NCBI RefSeq assembly: GCF_021730615.1
Contig: NZ_JAJLMN010000001.1
Location: 1,674,501-1,738,500 of the forward strand
DNA length: 64,000 bases
From: Lichenibacterium dinghuense
Lineage (GTDB): Bacteria; Pseudomonadota; Alphaproteobacteria; Rhizobiales; Beijerinckiaceae
Direction of reading: 5' to 3'
Under the pieces are notes generated by a model. That model saw only the letters and a list, made by a program, of their open reading frames with translations. It had not been told where the DNA came from and ran no database searches. Shown here one piece after another: positions 16,142-25,397 of the stretch; position 1 is the first letter of the stretch, and every line of letters starts with the position of its first letter. Both the position numbers and the translations under genes were made by a program.

Positions 16142-17536
16142 ATGATCCGCAGCATCGGTTTCGGCGTGGCCCTGGCCGGCCTCGCGGCGGCGACGGGCGC
16201 CGAAGCGCAGTCGGCCGCGAATCTGGCGGTCCTGCGCGGCCTCGCGCCCGTCTCGGCCCTGGCGAAGACGCCGGCCGGCCGGGCCGCGCTGGGCTCCAAC
16301 TACGCCGTGACGGGCGGCATCCAGACCGGCGCGCTGCGGCTGCCGACGCCCCTGCCCTTCGCGGAGCAGCAGGGCCAGGCGCTGCGCGACGCCTTCATCA
16401 CGGACGGCAACGTCGCCGAGCTCGCCGACGGACTCGGCACCACGCTCGGGGCCGCCTACGTGGCGCGCGCCCACTATCTCGACCGCGACCACTTCACCAA
16501 TCTGTCGCCGGCGATCGCCGATCTCATCGCCTACACCAACGCCACCACGGGCTCGGACTCGAACAGCGGCAAATACTTCTTCGCCAACGGCACGAAGGAC
16601 GGCAAGGCCGCTGTGTCCGACGAGGCCGGCGCGATCTTCAAGGCCGCGAACGGCGCCCCGGACCCGTTCGGCACCGCCTACGGCCGCCCCGCGGGCAGCC
16701 CGGGCGCCGACGCCTTCGGCGACTCGCGCCCGTTCCAGACCGAGCCGAGCGTCGTGACGATCTACGGCCTCGACTATTTCGGCGCGCCCGCGAGCAGCGA
16801 CGTCTACAACCGCGGCCCCATCTCCAACCTGCAGGACAGCCCGTCCTACCCGAGCGGCCACACGACCTACGGCTATATGGGCTCGATCCTGCTCGGCGTG
16901 CTGGTGCCCGACCGCTACCCGCAGATGGTCGCCCGCGCGGCCGAATACGGCAACGACCGCATCCTGATGGGTGCCCATTACGCGATGGACGTGCTCGGCG
17001 GGCGGACCCTCGCGACCCACGACCTCGCCCACCTCCTGGCGAACGACCCCGCCTACATGAACCAGAGCTTCAAGGACGGCGCCTCGCCGATGCTGCCGGG
17101 CGGCGGCAAGCGCGAGATCCCGCCGATCGCCGACTACCGCGCCGCCGTGAAGGCCGCGCAGGCCGAGATGGCGAGCGCCCTGCAGGCGGGCTGCGGCGGC
17201 CCGGTCGCGGCCTGCGCCAAGGCCGACATCGGCCGCTTCTCCGACCCCGCCGCGCTCGACAGCTTCGTGGCCGCCACGCAGACCTACGGCCTGCCGGTGG
17301 TGCACCCCGAGACGGCCGGCACGATCGAGGACGTCGGCAAGCTCGCCCCCGAGGCCGGCAACCTCCTGACCGTCGCCTTCCCGACGCTGACGCTGGATCA
17401 GGCGAACGCGATCCTGACTGAGACGGAGGGCCCCGGCGGCGGCTTCCTCGACGACGGCTCCGCCTTTGGGGTCTATTCCCGCCTGAACCTCCGCGCCGCG
17501 GCGAAGCGGGCCGCGGCGGCGGTCGCCGGCCGCTGA
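16142..17536 (+). CDS. Exported PAP2-family phosphatase
   Basis: A 464-residue protein with a signal peptide (SIGFGVALAGLAAATGAEAQ) and the acid-phosphatase signature PSYPSGHTTYGYMGS followed by GNDRILMGAHYAMDVLGGR, the SGH and SR-x6-H-like catalytic motifs of class A acid phosphatases/PAP2 enzymes. It is longer than a typical class A enzyme because of a N-terminal region and a C-terminal extension of about 150 residues. It probably dephosphorylates organic phosphates in the periplasm. A GAGGAGTCGAG ribosome site precedes ATG 16142. Confidence 0.82.
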   Translation: MIRSIGFGVALAGLAAATGAEAQSAANLAVLRGLAPVSALAKTPAGRAALGSNYAVTGGIQTGALRLPTPLPFAEQQGQALRDAFITDGNVAELADGLGTTLGAAYVARAHYLDRDHFTNLSPAIADLIAYTNATTGSDSNSGKYFFANGTKDGKAAVSDEAGAIFKAANGAPDPFGTAYGRPAGSPGADAFGDSRPFQTEPSVVTIYGLDYFGAPASSDVYNRGPISNLQDSPSYPSGHTTYGYMGSILLGVLVPDRYPQMVARAAEYGNDRILMGAHYAMDVLGGRTLATHDLAHLLANDPAYMNQSFKDGASPMLPGGGKREIPPIADYRAAVKAAQAEMASALQAGCGGPVAACAKADIGRFSDPAALDSFVAATQTYGLPVVHPETAGTIEDVGKLAPEAGNLLTVAFPTLTLDQANAILTETEGPGGGFLDDGSAFGVYSRLNLRAAAKRAAAAVAGR

Positions 17537-17573
17537 GGCTTCCCCGCCGGAGCGCGGCGCCCTCCGGCGGGCT

Positions 17574-17981
17574 TCAGCCCGCGCCCGACCCATCGTATTG
17601 CGCGTCGGACACCTTCTCCATCCAGTCCACGGGGGAGCCGTCGTGCTTCTCCTGGATCGCGACGTGGCTCATCGCGGTCGCGGGCGCGGCGCCGTGCCAG
17701 TGCTTCTCGCCCGGCGCGAACCACACGGCGTCGCCGGGCCGGATCTCCTCGACCGGCCCGCCCTCGCGCTGCGCGCGCCCGCATCCGGCGGTCACGACCA
17801 GCGTCTGGCCCAACGGGTGGGTGTGCCAGGCCGTGCGGGCGCCCGGCTCGAAGGTGACCAGCGCCGCGGCCACCCGCGCCGGCTCCGGCGCGTCGACGAG
17901 CGGGTCGATCCGCACCGTTCCGGTGAACCACTCCTCCGGCCCCCGGCGGGACGGCTGGCTGCCCGCGCGCTTGATCTCCAT
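17574..17981 (-). CDS. Cupin protein of the (R)-mandelonitrile-lyase-like group
   Basis: A 135-residue single-domain cupin. The metal site is visible as [13 protein letters not shown] and [17 protein letters not shown]. The N-terminal [12 protein letters not shown] and the C-terminal HVAIQEK are typical of bacterial cupins annotated as (R)-mandelonitrile lyase-like or carboxymuconolactone-decarboxylase-associated cupins. The true reaction is unknown. It is convergent with the phosphatase gene. Confidence 0.75.
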   Translation of the reverse strand: MEIKRAGSQPSRRGPEEWFTGTVRIDPLVDAPEPARVAAALVTFEPGARTAWHTHPLGQTLVVTAGCGRAQREGGPVEEIRPGDAVWFAPGEKHWHGAAPATAMSHVAIQEKHDGSPVDWMEKVSDAQYDGSGAG

Positions 17982-18261
17982 CGCATCGTCCTCTCGGCAT
18001 CGTCGCCCGGCCGGCGACCCCCGATCATGTAGGCGCGGACGCCGGGCCGATCAGGTTCGGGGCGAAGCGCCGCCCGGGCTCGCGATGGCGGGCGACACGA
18101 ACTCGGCCGGCGCCTCCCTCCGGCTGTCGGGGCTCACCCTCCCCCGGCGGCTGCGACGGGCCGCTGCCGATCCCGCACGGCCACGCGCGACGAGGTGAAC
18201 CGCGGGAGCCTCGGGCCGATCGCGCGGCGGAGCCGGGCCGCGGACTGGCCGGCGCGCCCCG

Positions 18262-19344
18262 TCAGGCCGGATAGGCCGACAGGGCCGCGTCCACCCGGTC
18301 CTCGCGCGAGCGGTCCGGGACCGGCGCGGCGTCGCCCGTCGGCCCCCGGAAGCGGCCGAGGTCGGCCCCCACCGCGGCCGTCCGGTACGTCCCGCGCCCC
18401 GCGTCCTTGGCGTCGTAGAGCGCCCCGTCGGCCCGGCGCATGAGGTCGTCCCGCGTCGAGGCCGCGTCGGCGGCCGCGACGCCGACGCTCACGCCGATCG
18501 AGGCGCGCCCCGTCATCAGCCGGTAGGGCGCGCCGACGCGCCCGATCATGCGGCTCGCGGCCTCCTCGGCGGCCGCAGCGGGGCCGGGGACCAGGACGGC
18601 GAACTCGTCGCCGCCGAGCCGCGCCACCGTGGCGCCGCCCCCGACCGCGCCGCCGAGGCGGGCCGCGACGGCCCCGAGCAGCTCGTCGCCGCCGGCGTGG
18701 CCGAGTTCGTCGTTCACCGCCTTGAAGCGGTCGAGGTCGAGGCAGAGCACCGAGAAGGCCGGGCCGCCTTCCCGGAGCGCGCGCAGCGCCGCCTCGACGC
18801 GCTCGTGGAACAGCACGCGGTTCGGCAGGCCGGTCAGGGCGTCGTGGTGCGCCATGTGGTGGGCGACGTCGTGGGCCTCCGCGGCCTTGGCCAGGGCCGC
18901 CTTCATGGCGGTGATGTCGGAGCGGATGGCCACGATGTTGCCGGAGGCCGTGCGCTCCTCGTGGATCAGGATCCAGCGGCCGTTGGCGAGCTGCCGCTCC
19001 GCCGTCTGGCTGCCGCGCCGGTGCGCCTCGACGAGGTCCCGCACGAACTCCTCCTCGCGGCCGACGGCTTGCGGATATTGCCCCCTGGCGGCGCCGAAGC
19101 GGATCAGCGCCTCGAAGGTGATGCCGCGCTTCAGGGCGGGCCCGCACAGGGGATAGATGTCGCGGAAGGCCTGGTTCCACAGCATCAGGCGGTCCTGAGC
19201 GTCCCACATGACGAGGCCGCCCGGGATCGCGCCGGCGACCTCGCGGAAGAGCCGGCTCGTGCGCCGCTCGCGCCACAGGGCGACGAGAAGGGCGCCGAGC
19301 GAGGCGGCCGCGACGATCCAGGGCAGAAGCGCTTGATTCGACAT
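18262..19344 (-). CDS. Membrane-anchored PAS-GGDEF diguanylate cyclase
   Basis: A 360-residue signalling protein: one N-terminal transmembrane helix (LPWIVAAASLGALLVALW), a PAS-like domain (EVAGAIPGGLVMWDAQDRLMLWNQAFRDIYP and following), and a GGDEF domain starting HDALTGLPNRVLFHERV with an intact catalytic LGGDEF. It should make cyclic di-GMP from GTP. The inhibitory RxxD site expected just before GGDEF is absent (GGGATVARLGGDEF), suggesting no product inhibition at that site. It stands alone, so its target process is unknown. Confidence 0.88.
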   Translation of the reverse strand: MSNQALLPWIVAAASLGALLVALWRERRTSRLFREVAGAIPGGLVMWDAQDRLMLWNQAFRDIYPLCGPALKRGITFEALIRFGAARGQYPQAVGREEEFVRDLVEAHRRGSQTAERQLANGRWILIHEERTASGNIVAIRSDITAMKAALAKAAEAHDVAHHMAHHDALTGLPNRVLFHERVEAALRALREGGPAFSVLCLDLDRFKAVNDELGHAGGDELLGAVAARLGGAVGGGATVARLGGDEFAVLVPGPAAAAEEAASRMIGRVGAPYRLMTGRASIGVSVGVAAADAASTRDDLMRRADGALYDAKDAGRGTYRTAAVGADLGRFRGPTGDAAPVPDRSREDRVDAALSAYPA

Positions 19345-19453
19345 GCCTCATTTGACAGGCGCCCGGGTTTCCGAGGTCGGAACAAACGAGGTGAATCCAT
19401 CGCCAGTTGGTACGACCAACCGTGGCGTGCGCTCCGCGCCTGTCCCCGCGATG

Positions 19454-19981
19454 CTACTGCATGTCCATGCCCGGCATGGGATGTCCGGCCGGAGCCGCGC
19501 CGCCGCCCGGCCCCTTCGCGCCGATGCCCTCGACGGCGAAGTCGACCTTGGCGGTCCCGGCATGCTCGAATGTCAGCGTGCCGGGCACCGTCTCGCCCTT
19601 CTTCAGCCCGCGCTTCAGGCCGGTGAACATGATGTGGAGGTTGGAGGGGTCGAGCGTGACGGTCCTGCCGGGCGGGATCTCTAGCGGGCCCGCCGGCCGC
19701 ATCCGCATCACGCCGCCGTCCATCGTCATGGAATGCAGCTCGAAGCCGCTCGACGCCGCGAAGGTGCCGCCGGTCAGGCGGTCCGGCGCCGTCCCCTTGT
19801 TCTCGATCGCGAGGTAGCCGCCGCCCACCTGGGCGCCCCCGGGCGTGGCGCGGGCCCAGGGCTGGTGGATGACGATGTCGCCGAGCGTGACGTCGCCCGC
19901 CACCGCGGGCGTGGACGCGAGGGCCGGCGCGAGCAGCAGGGCGAGCGCGGCCGCGCGGCCGGCCGTGGTGAGAAAGGTCAT
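19454..19981 (-). CDS. Periplasmic copper chaperone PCu(A)C
   Basis: A 175-residue exported protein with signal peptide (AALALLLAPALASTPAVA) and the copper-binding H-M-x10-M-x21-H-x-M pattern: HSMTMDGGVMRM and SNLHIMF. A Met/His-rich C-terminal tail (GHPMPGMDMQ) may add copper capacity. PCu(A)C delivers Cu(I) to the CuA site of cytochrome oxidase, often together with SCO proteins. Here a DUF2946 protein and an SCO protein follow upstream on the same strand, so the three are one copper-related group. Confidence 0.88.
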   Translation of the reverse strand: MTFLTTAGRAAALALLLAPALASTPAVAGDVTLGDIVIHQPWARATPGGAQVGGGYLAIENKGTAPDRLTGGTFAASSGFELHSMTMDGGVMRMRPAGPLEIPPGRTVTLDPSNLHIMFTGLKRGLKKGETVPGTLTFEHAGTAKVDFAVEGIGAKGPGGGAAPAGHPMPGMDMQ

Positions 19982-20075
19982 GACGGGTCCTGTGAGGTCC
20001 GCCCGCGGCCGTGCGGGCCCACGGGATGCGGGCCGGCCGGGGCTGGCTGGGAGGAGGGTTTCGGATCGGCTCGGG

Positions 20076-20444
20076 TCAGGCCGCCGGGGGCCCTCGCGGC
20101 AGGCGGTGGTCGCGCAAGCGGGCGACGACGGGCGCCCGGAACGCCGCCGCGGCCCGCGCGGCGGAGCGCGCGGCGGGGGCGGGCCGGACCAGGCGCGGAG
20201 GCGCCGGGAGCACGGCCGCGGCCAGCAGCGCGCCATCGTCGCAGCAGTCGTGCGAGGCGTCGCGCGCCGGCGCCTCGCCCGCGCCGGAATGGCAGATCGG
20301 CGCGGCGACGCCGGCGATCACCGCGCGGGCGGCCGCGGACGGGGCCGCCGTCGCGACGGCCCGGCCCAGGCCCCCGAGGGTCAGGGCGAGCATCAGCACC
20401 GCGGCGAGGCCGCGCCGCAGCCCGCGATTCGCTGGGAGCGTCAT
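20076..20444 (-). CDS. DUF2946-like exported protein
   Basis: A 122-residue protein with an N-terminal hydrophobic segment (AAVLMLALTLGGLGRAVA) and the cysteine/histidine motif PICHSG...HDCCDDGALL typical of the DUF2946 family, members of which often sit beside copper-resistance and PCu(A)C genes. A metal-binding role is likely by motif and context but not proven. It lies between the PCu(A)C and SCO genes. Confidence 0.7.
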   Translation of the reverse strand: MTLPANRGLRRGLAAVLMLALTLGGLGRAVATAAPSAAARAVIAGVAAPICHSGAGEAPARDASHDCCDDGALLAAAVLPAPPRLVRPAPAARSAARAAAAFRAPVVARLRDHRLPRGPPAA

Positions 20445-20497
20445 GCGGGAATCGGGCGCGGCGCGCGTGCCCTTGTCAAGGCGCGCGCCCCGGGCGG

Positions 20498-21124
20498 TCA
20501 GCCGCCCGCGGCGGTCGAGCCCCCGGCAGTGCCCGGCGCGGCCCCGACGAGCCCTTCGAGCCGGGCCAGGATCGCCTTCTCGTCGTCGTCGGCCGAGACC
20601 GTGCCGGCGAAGCGACCGCGCGCGTCGAGCAGGATCACCGCGGCCGTGTGGTCCATCGTGTAGTCGCCGCCCTCGAGCGGCACGCGGCGGACCTGCACCT
20701 TGAAGGCCTTGGCCATGGCGGCCGTCTGCGCGTCCGTGCCGACGAAGCCCCGGATGCGGGGGTCGAAGGAGCCGAGGTAGTCGCGCATCGCCTCCGGCGT
20801 GTCCCGCGCGGGATCGAGCGTGACGAAGACGGCGTTGAGCCGGTCCGCGTCCGGCCCCATGCGCCCGAGCACGGTGGTGAGCACCTGCAGCGTCACCGGG
20901 CAGGTGGCCGGGCAGCGCGTGAAGCCGAAGAACAGCGCGGTCGGCCGGCCGACGAGGTCGGCCTCGGTCACGGGCCGCCCCGTCATCTCGGTCGTGGCGA
21001 AGGCGCCGCCGATCCGGCGCGACGGGCCGGCCGACCCCGTCTGCGTCAACACCAGCGCCGCGAGGCCGACCATCGCGGCGGCGGCGATGCCGCCCACCAG
21101 GAGCAGGACGCGGCGCGGGATCAT
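20498..21124 (-). CDS. SCO-family copper chaperone/thioredoxin-like protein
   Basis: A 208-residue protein anchored by an N-terminal transmembrane segment (VLLLVGGIAAAAMVGLAALVL). The SCO signature is intact: GFTRCPATCP provides the CxxxC pair and DHTAAVILLDARG provides the copper-binding His. SCO proteins mature the CuA centre of cytochrome c oxidase. The start at ATG 21124 places the membrane anchor at the N-terminus. The neighbouring PCu(A)C supports this role. Confidence 0.9.
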   Translation of the reverse strand: MIPRRVLLLVGGIAAAAMVGLAALVLTQTGSAGPSRRIGGAFATTEMTGRPVTEADLVGRPTALFFGFTRCPATCPVTLQVLTTVLGRMGPDADRLNAVFVTLDPARDTPEAMRDYLGSFDPRIRGFVGTDAQTAAMAKAFKVQVRRVPLEGGDYTMDHTAAVILLDARGRFAGTVSADDDEKAILARLEGLVGAAPGTAGGSTAAGG

Positions 21125-21140
21125 GGGGCCTCCGGACGGG

Positions 21141-21917
21141 TCACGCGGACTCGGGACGGAGATGGACATCGCCGGGCGGCGGTCCAACCCGGGTGGACGT
21201 TTCGTCCACCCCCGCCGCGGCCTTCGCGGCGGCGCCCCGCTCGCGGATGAGGGCGAGGTAGTCGCGCAGCAGCGCCGCGCGCCGCGGCCGGAAGCTCACC
21301 TCCGAGGGGCGGGCGTCGGCGATCCGGTCCGCGCGGAACATGCGGAAGTCGCCGCGCAGGCAGCACCAGGCCAGCACCGTCAGGCTGCGCTCGTGGTACA
21401 CGATCGCCAGAGGGAAGACCGCCCGCTCCGTGCCCTGCCCCGCCCTGTCGGTGTAGCGCAGGATCACCGCCTCCTCGCGCCAGCAGCCCCGGCGGATCGC
21501 GTCGAGCGCGAGCGGCACGGGGGACGACTTCTCGAAGCGGTACACCTGCGACACGGCGTGGAGCAGGTGCCCCTGCACGGCGTCGGGCAGCGTCGCCGCG
21601 ACCTTGGCGAGGACGGACGAGGCCGCCCCGGCCAGCGCCGCGTCGCCCATCTGGCGCACCTCGGCGAGGCCCAGCACCAAGGCCTCGATCTCCATGCGGT
21701 CGAACATCTGCGGCGGCAGCGCGCCGTCCTCGACGAGGCGGTAGCCGTAGCCGCGCTCGCCGTCGATCAGCGCGCCGGCCGCGCGCAGGCTGTCGATGTC
21801 GCGGTAGAGCGAGCGGACCGACACGCCCGTCTCCTCCGCCAGCCGCGCCGCCGTGACGGGCGGCGGCAGGCTGCGCAGGGCCCGGAGGAGGCGGAACAGG
21901 CGGTCGGTGCGGGCCAT
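21141..21917 (-). CDS. YafY-type HTH/WYL-domain transcriptional regulator
   Basis: A 258-residue protein with an N-terminal HTH (RLFRLLRALRSLPPPVTAARLAEETGVSVRSLYRDIDSL) and a C-terminal WYL-type ligand-binding domain (YHERSLTVLAWCCLRGDFRMFRADRI). The ATG at 21917 begins at the usual MARTDRLFRLL start of this family; the frame is open 18 codons further upstream. It is divergent from a glutathione S-transferase gene with an 86-bp gap, a pairing often seen, so it probably controls that gene. Confidence 0.83.
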   Translation of the reverse strand: MARTDRLFRLLRALRSLPPPVTAARLAEETGVSVRSLYRDIDSLRAAGALIDGERGYGYRLVEDGALPPQMFDRMEIEALVLGLAEVRQMGDAALAGAASSVLAKVAATLPDAVQGHLLHAVSQVYRFEKSSPVPLALDAIRRGCWREEAVILRYTDRAGQGTERAVFPLAIVYHERSLTVLAWCCLRGDFRMFRADRIADARPSEVSFRPRRAALLRDYLALIRERGAAAKAAAGVDETSTRVGPPPGDVHLRPESA

Positions 21918-22003
21918 GGCGGGAGCGGGGCGCTGCTGACGGAAACTGGCAGGACGGCTGGGACATAACACGCCCGCCGCCGCCGCGGCCCGGAGTTCCC
22001 GCC

Positions 22004-22603
22004 ATGCTGACGCTCTTCCATTCGCCGAACAGCCGCTCGACCCGCGTGGTCGCCCTGCTCCACGAGCTCGACGCGCTCGACGCCGTCCGCATCGAAACCG
22101 TGACGGTGGCGCGCCGCGACGGCTCGGGCGCGCCGGACGCCCGCAACCCCCACCCGGACCGCAAGGTGCCCTACCTCGTGCACGACGGCGTGGCGGTGTG
22201 GGAGTCGAGCGCCATCATGCTCCACCTCGCCGACCTGTTCCCGGCGGCGGGCCTGTCCGTGCCGGTCGGGGACCCGCGGCGCGGCGCCTACCTCAGCTGG
22301 TTCGCTTGGTATGCCGGCGTGATGGAGCCGGTGATGATGCTGGAGGCGGCCGGCGTGGCGCATCCCGCCCTCGCCGCGACCTTCCGGGGCGGCGCGGAGA
22401 TGCGGGCTCGGCTGGCGGAGGCGCTGGACGGCCGGCCCTACCTGCTCGGGGAAGCGTTCACCGCGGCCGACCTGCTGCTCCACTCGCCCTTCGCCTTCTT
22501 CGGCAAGCCGGGCGTGCCGGCCATCGACGCCTGGGTGGACCGCTGCAGCGCGCGGCCGGGCGCGGCTTACGCTGCGGCGTTCGACGCCACGCGGCGGGCG
22601 TGA
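22004..22603 (+). CDS. Glutathione S-transferase family protein
   Basis: A 199-residue GST. The N-terminal thioredoxin-like domain has FHSPNSRSTRVVALLHEL (with a Ser at the usual catalytic position), KVPYLVHDG (cis-Pro) and the glutathione-contacting ESSAIMLHLADLFP. The helical C-terminal domain includes GEAFTAADLLLHSPF (N-capping box). It likely conjugates or reduces electrophilic compounds with glutathione. It is divergent from the WYL regulator. Confidence 0.87.
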   Translation: MLTLFHSPNSRSTRVVALLHELDALDAVRIETVTVARRDGSGAPDARNPHPDRKVPYLVHDGVAVWESSAIMLHLADLFPAAGLSVPVGDPRRGAYLSWFAWYAGVMEPVMMLEAAGVAHPALAATFRGGAEMRARLAEALDGRPYLLGEAFTAADLLLHSPFAFFGKPGVPAIDAWVDRCSARPGAAYAAAFDATRRA

Positions 22604-22630
22604 GAGCCACGTCTGGAGATGAGTCGATCC

Positions 22631-22676
22631 CTCGGTCATTCCGGGGCGAGCGGAGCGAGAGCCCGGAATGACCGAG
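22631..22676. repeat. Perfect palindromic intergenic element
   Basis: CTCGGTCATTCCGGG at 22631-22645 and its exact complement at 22662-22676 form a 15-bp stem with a 16-nt loop of GCGAGCGGAGCGAGAG type. Elements of this form recur between genes in many Hyphomicrobiales genomes (recalled, not searched). It lies just after the GST gene and may also act as a transcription stop for it. Confidence 0.7.
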
Positions 22677-22760
22677 AGGTGGATACGTCATCTCGAAAAC
22701 CATGCCCATGACGGCCTGCTCCGGACGCTGGACCTCGCCACGCCGTCCCCCGCTCCCTAG

Positions 22761-25397
22761 TTGGGAAGGGTGCTCGACCGCTCCCCCGCCTCGCCCGAGG
22801 CCCCTCCCCCCGCCGCGGCGCTGCCGCCCGCCTTCCTGGCCTGGTTCGCGGGCCGGGGCTGGGCGCCGCGCCCGCACCAGTTGGCGTTGCTCGCCCACGC
22901 CGAGGCGGGCCGCTCCGCGCTGCTGATCGCGCCGACCGGCGCCGGCAAGACGCTGGCGGGCTTTCTGCCGAGCCTCGTCGAGCTGTCGGCCGACCCCGGG
23001 CGCAAGCCGGGCCTCCACACGCTCTACGTGTCGCCGCTGAAGGCCCTGTCGGTCGACGTCGCCCGCAACCTCGAGACGCCCGTCGCCGAGATGGGCCTGC
23101 CGGTCCGCATCGAGACCCGCACCGGCGACACATCGGCGGCGAAGCGCCAGCGCCAGCGCCGCGACCCGCCCGACGTGCTGCTGACGACGCCCGAGCAGAT
23201 CGCCCTGCTGCTGGCGAACCCCAAGGCGCGCGAGATGTTCGGCGGGCTGCGCCGCATCGTGCTCGACGAACTCCACGCGCTCGTCACCTCGAAGCGCGGC
23301 GACCTGCTGGCGCTCGATCTCGCGCGCCTGCGCCGCCTCGCCCCCGGCGTGCAGACGGTGGGCCTGTCCGCCACGGTGCGCGAGCCGCTGGAGCTCGCCG
23401 CCTATCTGTCGGGCCGGGACGATCCGGCGCCGGCGGTCGTCACGGCGCCGGAAGGCGCCGCCGCCCACGTCACCATGCTGGACACCAAGGAGCGGCTGCC
23501 CTGGTCGGGCCATTCGGCGCGCCACGCGCTCGGCGAGATCTATGACGAGGTGCGCCGCGCCAAGCTGGCCCTGCTCTTCGTCAACACGCGCTTCCAGGCC
23601 GAGCAGCTGTTCCACGACCTGTGGCGCATCAACGGCGACAACCTGCCCATCGCGCTCCACCACGGCTCGCTCGACGTCGGCCAGCGGCGCAAGGTGGAAG
23701 ATGCGATGGCGGAGGGGCGGCTCAAGGCCGTGGTCGCCACCGCCACGCTCGACCTCGGCATCGACTGGGGCGACGTCGACCTCGTGGTCAACGTCGGGGC
23801 GCCGAAGGGCGCGAGCCGGCTGATCCAGCGCATCGGCCGCGCCAACCACCGGCTCGACGAGGCGTCGCGCGCGATCCTCGTGCCGGCCAACCGCTTCGAG
23901 GTGCTGGAATGCCGCGCCGCGATCGACGCCGCCGCGGCCGGCGTGCAGGACACCGCCGTGCCGCGCTCGGGCGCGCTCGACGTCCTCGCCCAGCACGTGC
24001 TCGGCATGGCCTGCGCCGAGCCCTTCGACGCGGACGACTTCTTCGCCGAGGTGACCGACGCCGCGCCCTACCGCGACCTTCCGCGGGACGACTTCGACCG
24101 CGCGGTGCAGTTCGTCGCCCACGGCGGCTACGCGCTGCAGGCCTACGACCGCTTCGCCAAGATCCGGCAGGACAAGGACGGGCGCTGGCGCGTGTCCAAC
24201 GGGCAGGTCGCGCAGCAGTACCGCATGAACGTCGGCACCATCGTGCAGGCCTCGATGCTGAAGGTGCGCCTTGTCCGGGGGCGGACGACCGCGTCCGGGC
24301 GTTCCGCCACGTCGGACGGCCGCACCGCCGCGGCGGGGCGCATCGGCCGCGGCGGGCGCGTGCTCGGCCAGGTCGAGGACGGCTTCCTGGAAACGCTGGT
24401 GGCCGGCGACACCTTCCTGTTCGGCGGCGAGATCCTGGCGCTGGAGGCCATCGTCGAGGACGAGGCGCTGTGCTCGCGCGCGGGCGGCACGGAGCCCAAG
24501 ATCCCCTCCTACGCGGGCTCGAAGTTCCCGCTCACCACCTATCTGGCCGAGCAGGTGCGGGCCATGACGTCCCACCCCGAGGACTTCGACCTGCCGGCCC
24601 AGGTCGAGGACTGGCTCGCCATCCAGCGGCGCCGCTCCGCCCTGCCCTCCCCCGACGCCATGCTGGTCGAGACCTTTCCGCGGGGCGGGCGGCACTACCT
24701 CATCGCCTACGCGTTCGAGGGCCGGCTCGCGCACCAGACGCTCGGCATGCTGCTGTCCCGCCGCATGGAGCGGGCGAAGCTCCGCCCGATGGGCTTCGTC
24801 GCCAACGACTACGCCATCGCGGTCTGGTCGCGGAACGACGTCGGCTCGCGGATCAGCAAGGGCCTCGTCTCCCTCGAAGAGCTGTTCGACGAGGACATGC
24901 TGGGCGACGACCTCGAGTCCTGGCTCGACGAGTCGACCATGATGAAGCGCACCTTCAAGAACTGCGCGACCATCTCGGGGCTGATCCAGCGCCGCCATCC
25001 CGGGCGCGAGAAGACCGGGCGGCAGATGACGGTGTCGACCAACCTCCTCTACGACGTGCTGCGCCGCCACGAGCCCGACCATATCCTGCTCAAGGCCGCG
25101 CGCGACGATGCGGCGACCGGGCTCCTCGACCTCAAGCGCCTCGGCGAGCTATTGGGGCGCATCCGCGGGCGGATCCTGCACAAGCCGCTCCGGAGGGTCT
25201 CACCGCTCGCCGTGCCGATCATGCTGGAGATCGGCCGCGAGCCCGTCTGGGGCGAGGCCGAGGATGCGGTCTTGGCCGACGCCGCGGACGTGCTGATCGA
25301 GGAAGCCACCGGGGACGATGACAGCACTGAAGAGGAAGGCGCCGGCCGAGGCCAGGTCCGGCGAGATCAAGTCCGGCGACATCGGACGCATGCATAG
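22761..25397 (+). CDS. Ligase-associated DEXH-box DNA helicase (Lhr-type)
   Basis: An 878-residue superfamily 2 helicase. RecA domain 1 has APTGAGKT (Walker A), a TTPEQ motif and the DEXH box VLDELHAL with SATV; domain 2 has LLFVNTRFQAEQLF and the arginine-finger motif IQRIGRANHR; a winged-helix and Lhr-core region follow. Lhr proteins are 3'-5' helicases for DNA and DNA-RNA hybrids in repair. The start is either TTG 22761 or GTG 22770. The stop overlaps the PdeM start, giving an operon that complements the ligase/exonuclease operon at 11-14 kb. Confidence 0.92.
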   Translation: MGRVLDRSPASPEAPPPAAALPPAFLAWFAGRGWAPRPHQLALLAHAEAGRSALLIAPTGAGKTLAGFLPSLVELSADPGRKPGLHTLYVSPLKALSVDVARNLETPVAEMGLPVRIETRTGDTSAAKRQRQRRDPPDVLLTTPEQIALLLANPKAREMFGGLRRIVLDELHALVTSKRGDLLALDLARLRRLAPGVQTVGLSATVREPLELAAYLSGRDDPAPAVVTAPEGAAAHVTMLDTKERLPWSGHSARHALGEIYDEVRRAKLALLFVNTRFQAEQLFHDLWRINGDNLPIALHHGSLDVGQRRKVEDAMAEGRLKAVVATATLDLGIDWGDVDLVVNVGAPKGASRLIQRIGRANHRLDEASRAILVPANRFEVLECRAAIDAAAAGVQDTAVPRSGALDVLAQHVLGMACAEPFDADDFFAEVTDAAPYRDLPRDDFDRAVQFVAHGGYALQAYDRFAKIRQDKDGRWRVSNGQVAQQYRMNVGTIVQASMLKVRLVRGRTTASGRSATSDGRTAAAGRIGRGGRVLGQVEDGFLETLVAGDTFLFGGEILALEAIVEDEALCSRAGGTEPKIPSYAGSKFPLTTYLAEQVRAMTSHPEDFDLPAQVEDWLAIQRRRSALPSPDAMLVETFPRGGRHYLIAYAFEGRLAHQTLGMLLSRRMERAKLRPMGFVANDYAIAVWSRNDVGSRISKGLVSLEELFDEDMLGDDLESWLDESTMMKRTFKNCATISGLIQRRHPGREKTGRQMTVSTNLLYDVLRRHEPDHILLKAARDDAATGLLDLKRLGELLGRIRGRILHKPLRRVSPLAVPIMLEIGREPVWGEAEDAVLADAADVLIEEATGDDDSTEEEGAGRGQVRRDQVRRHRTHA

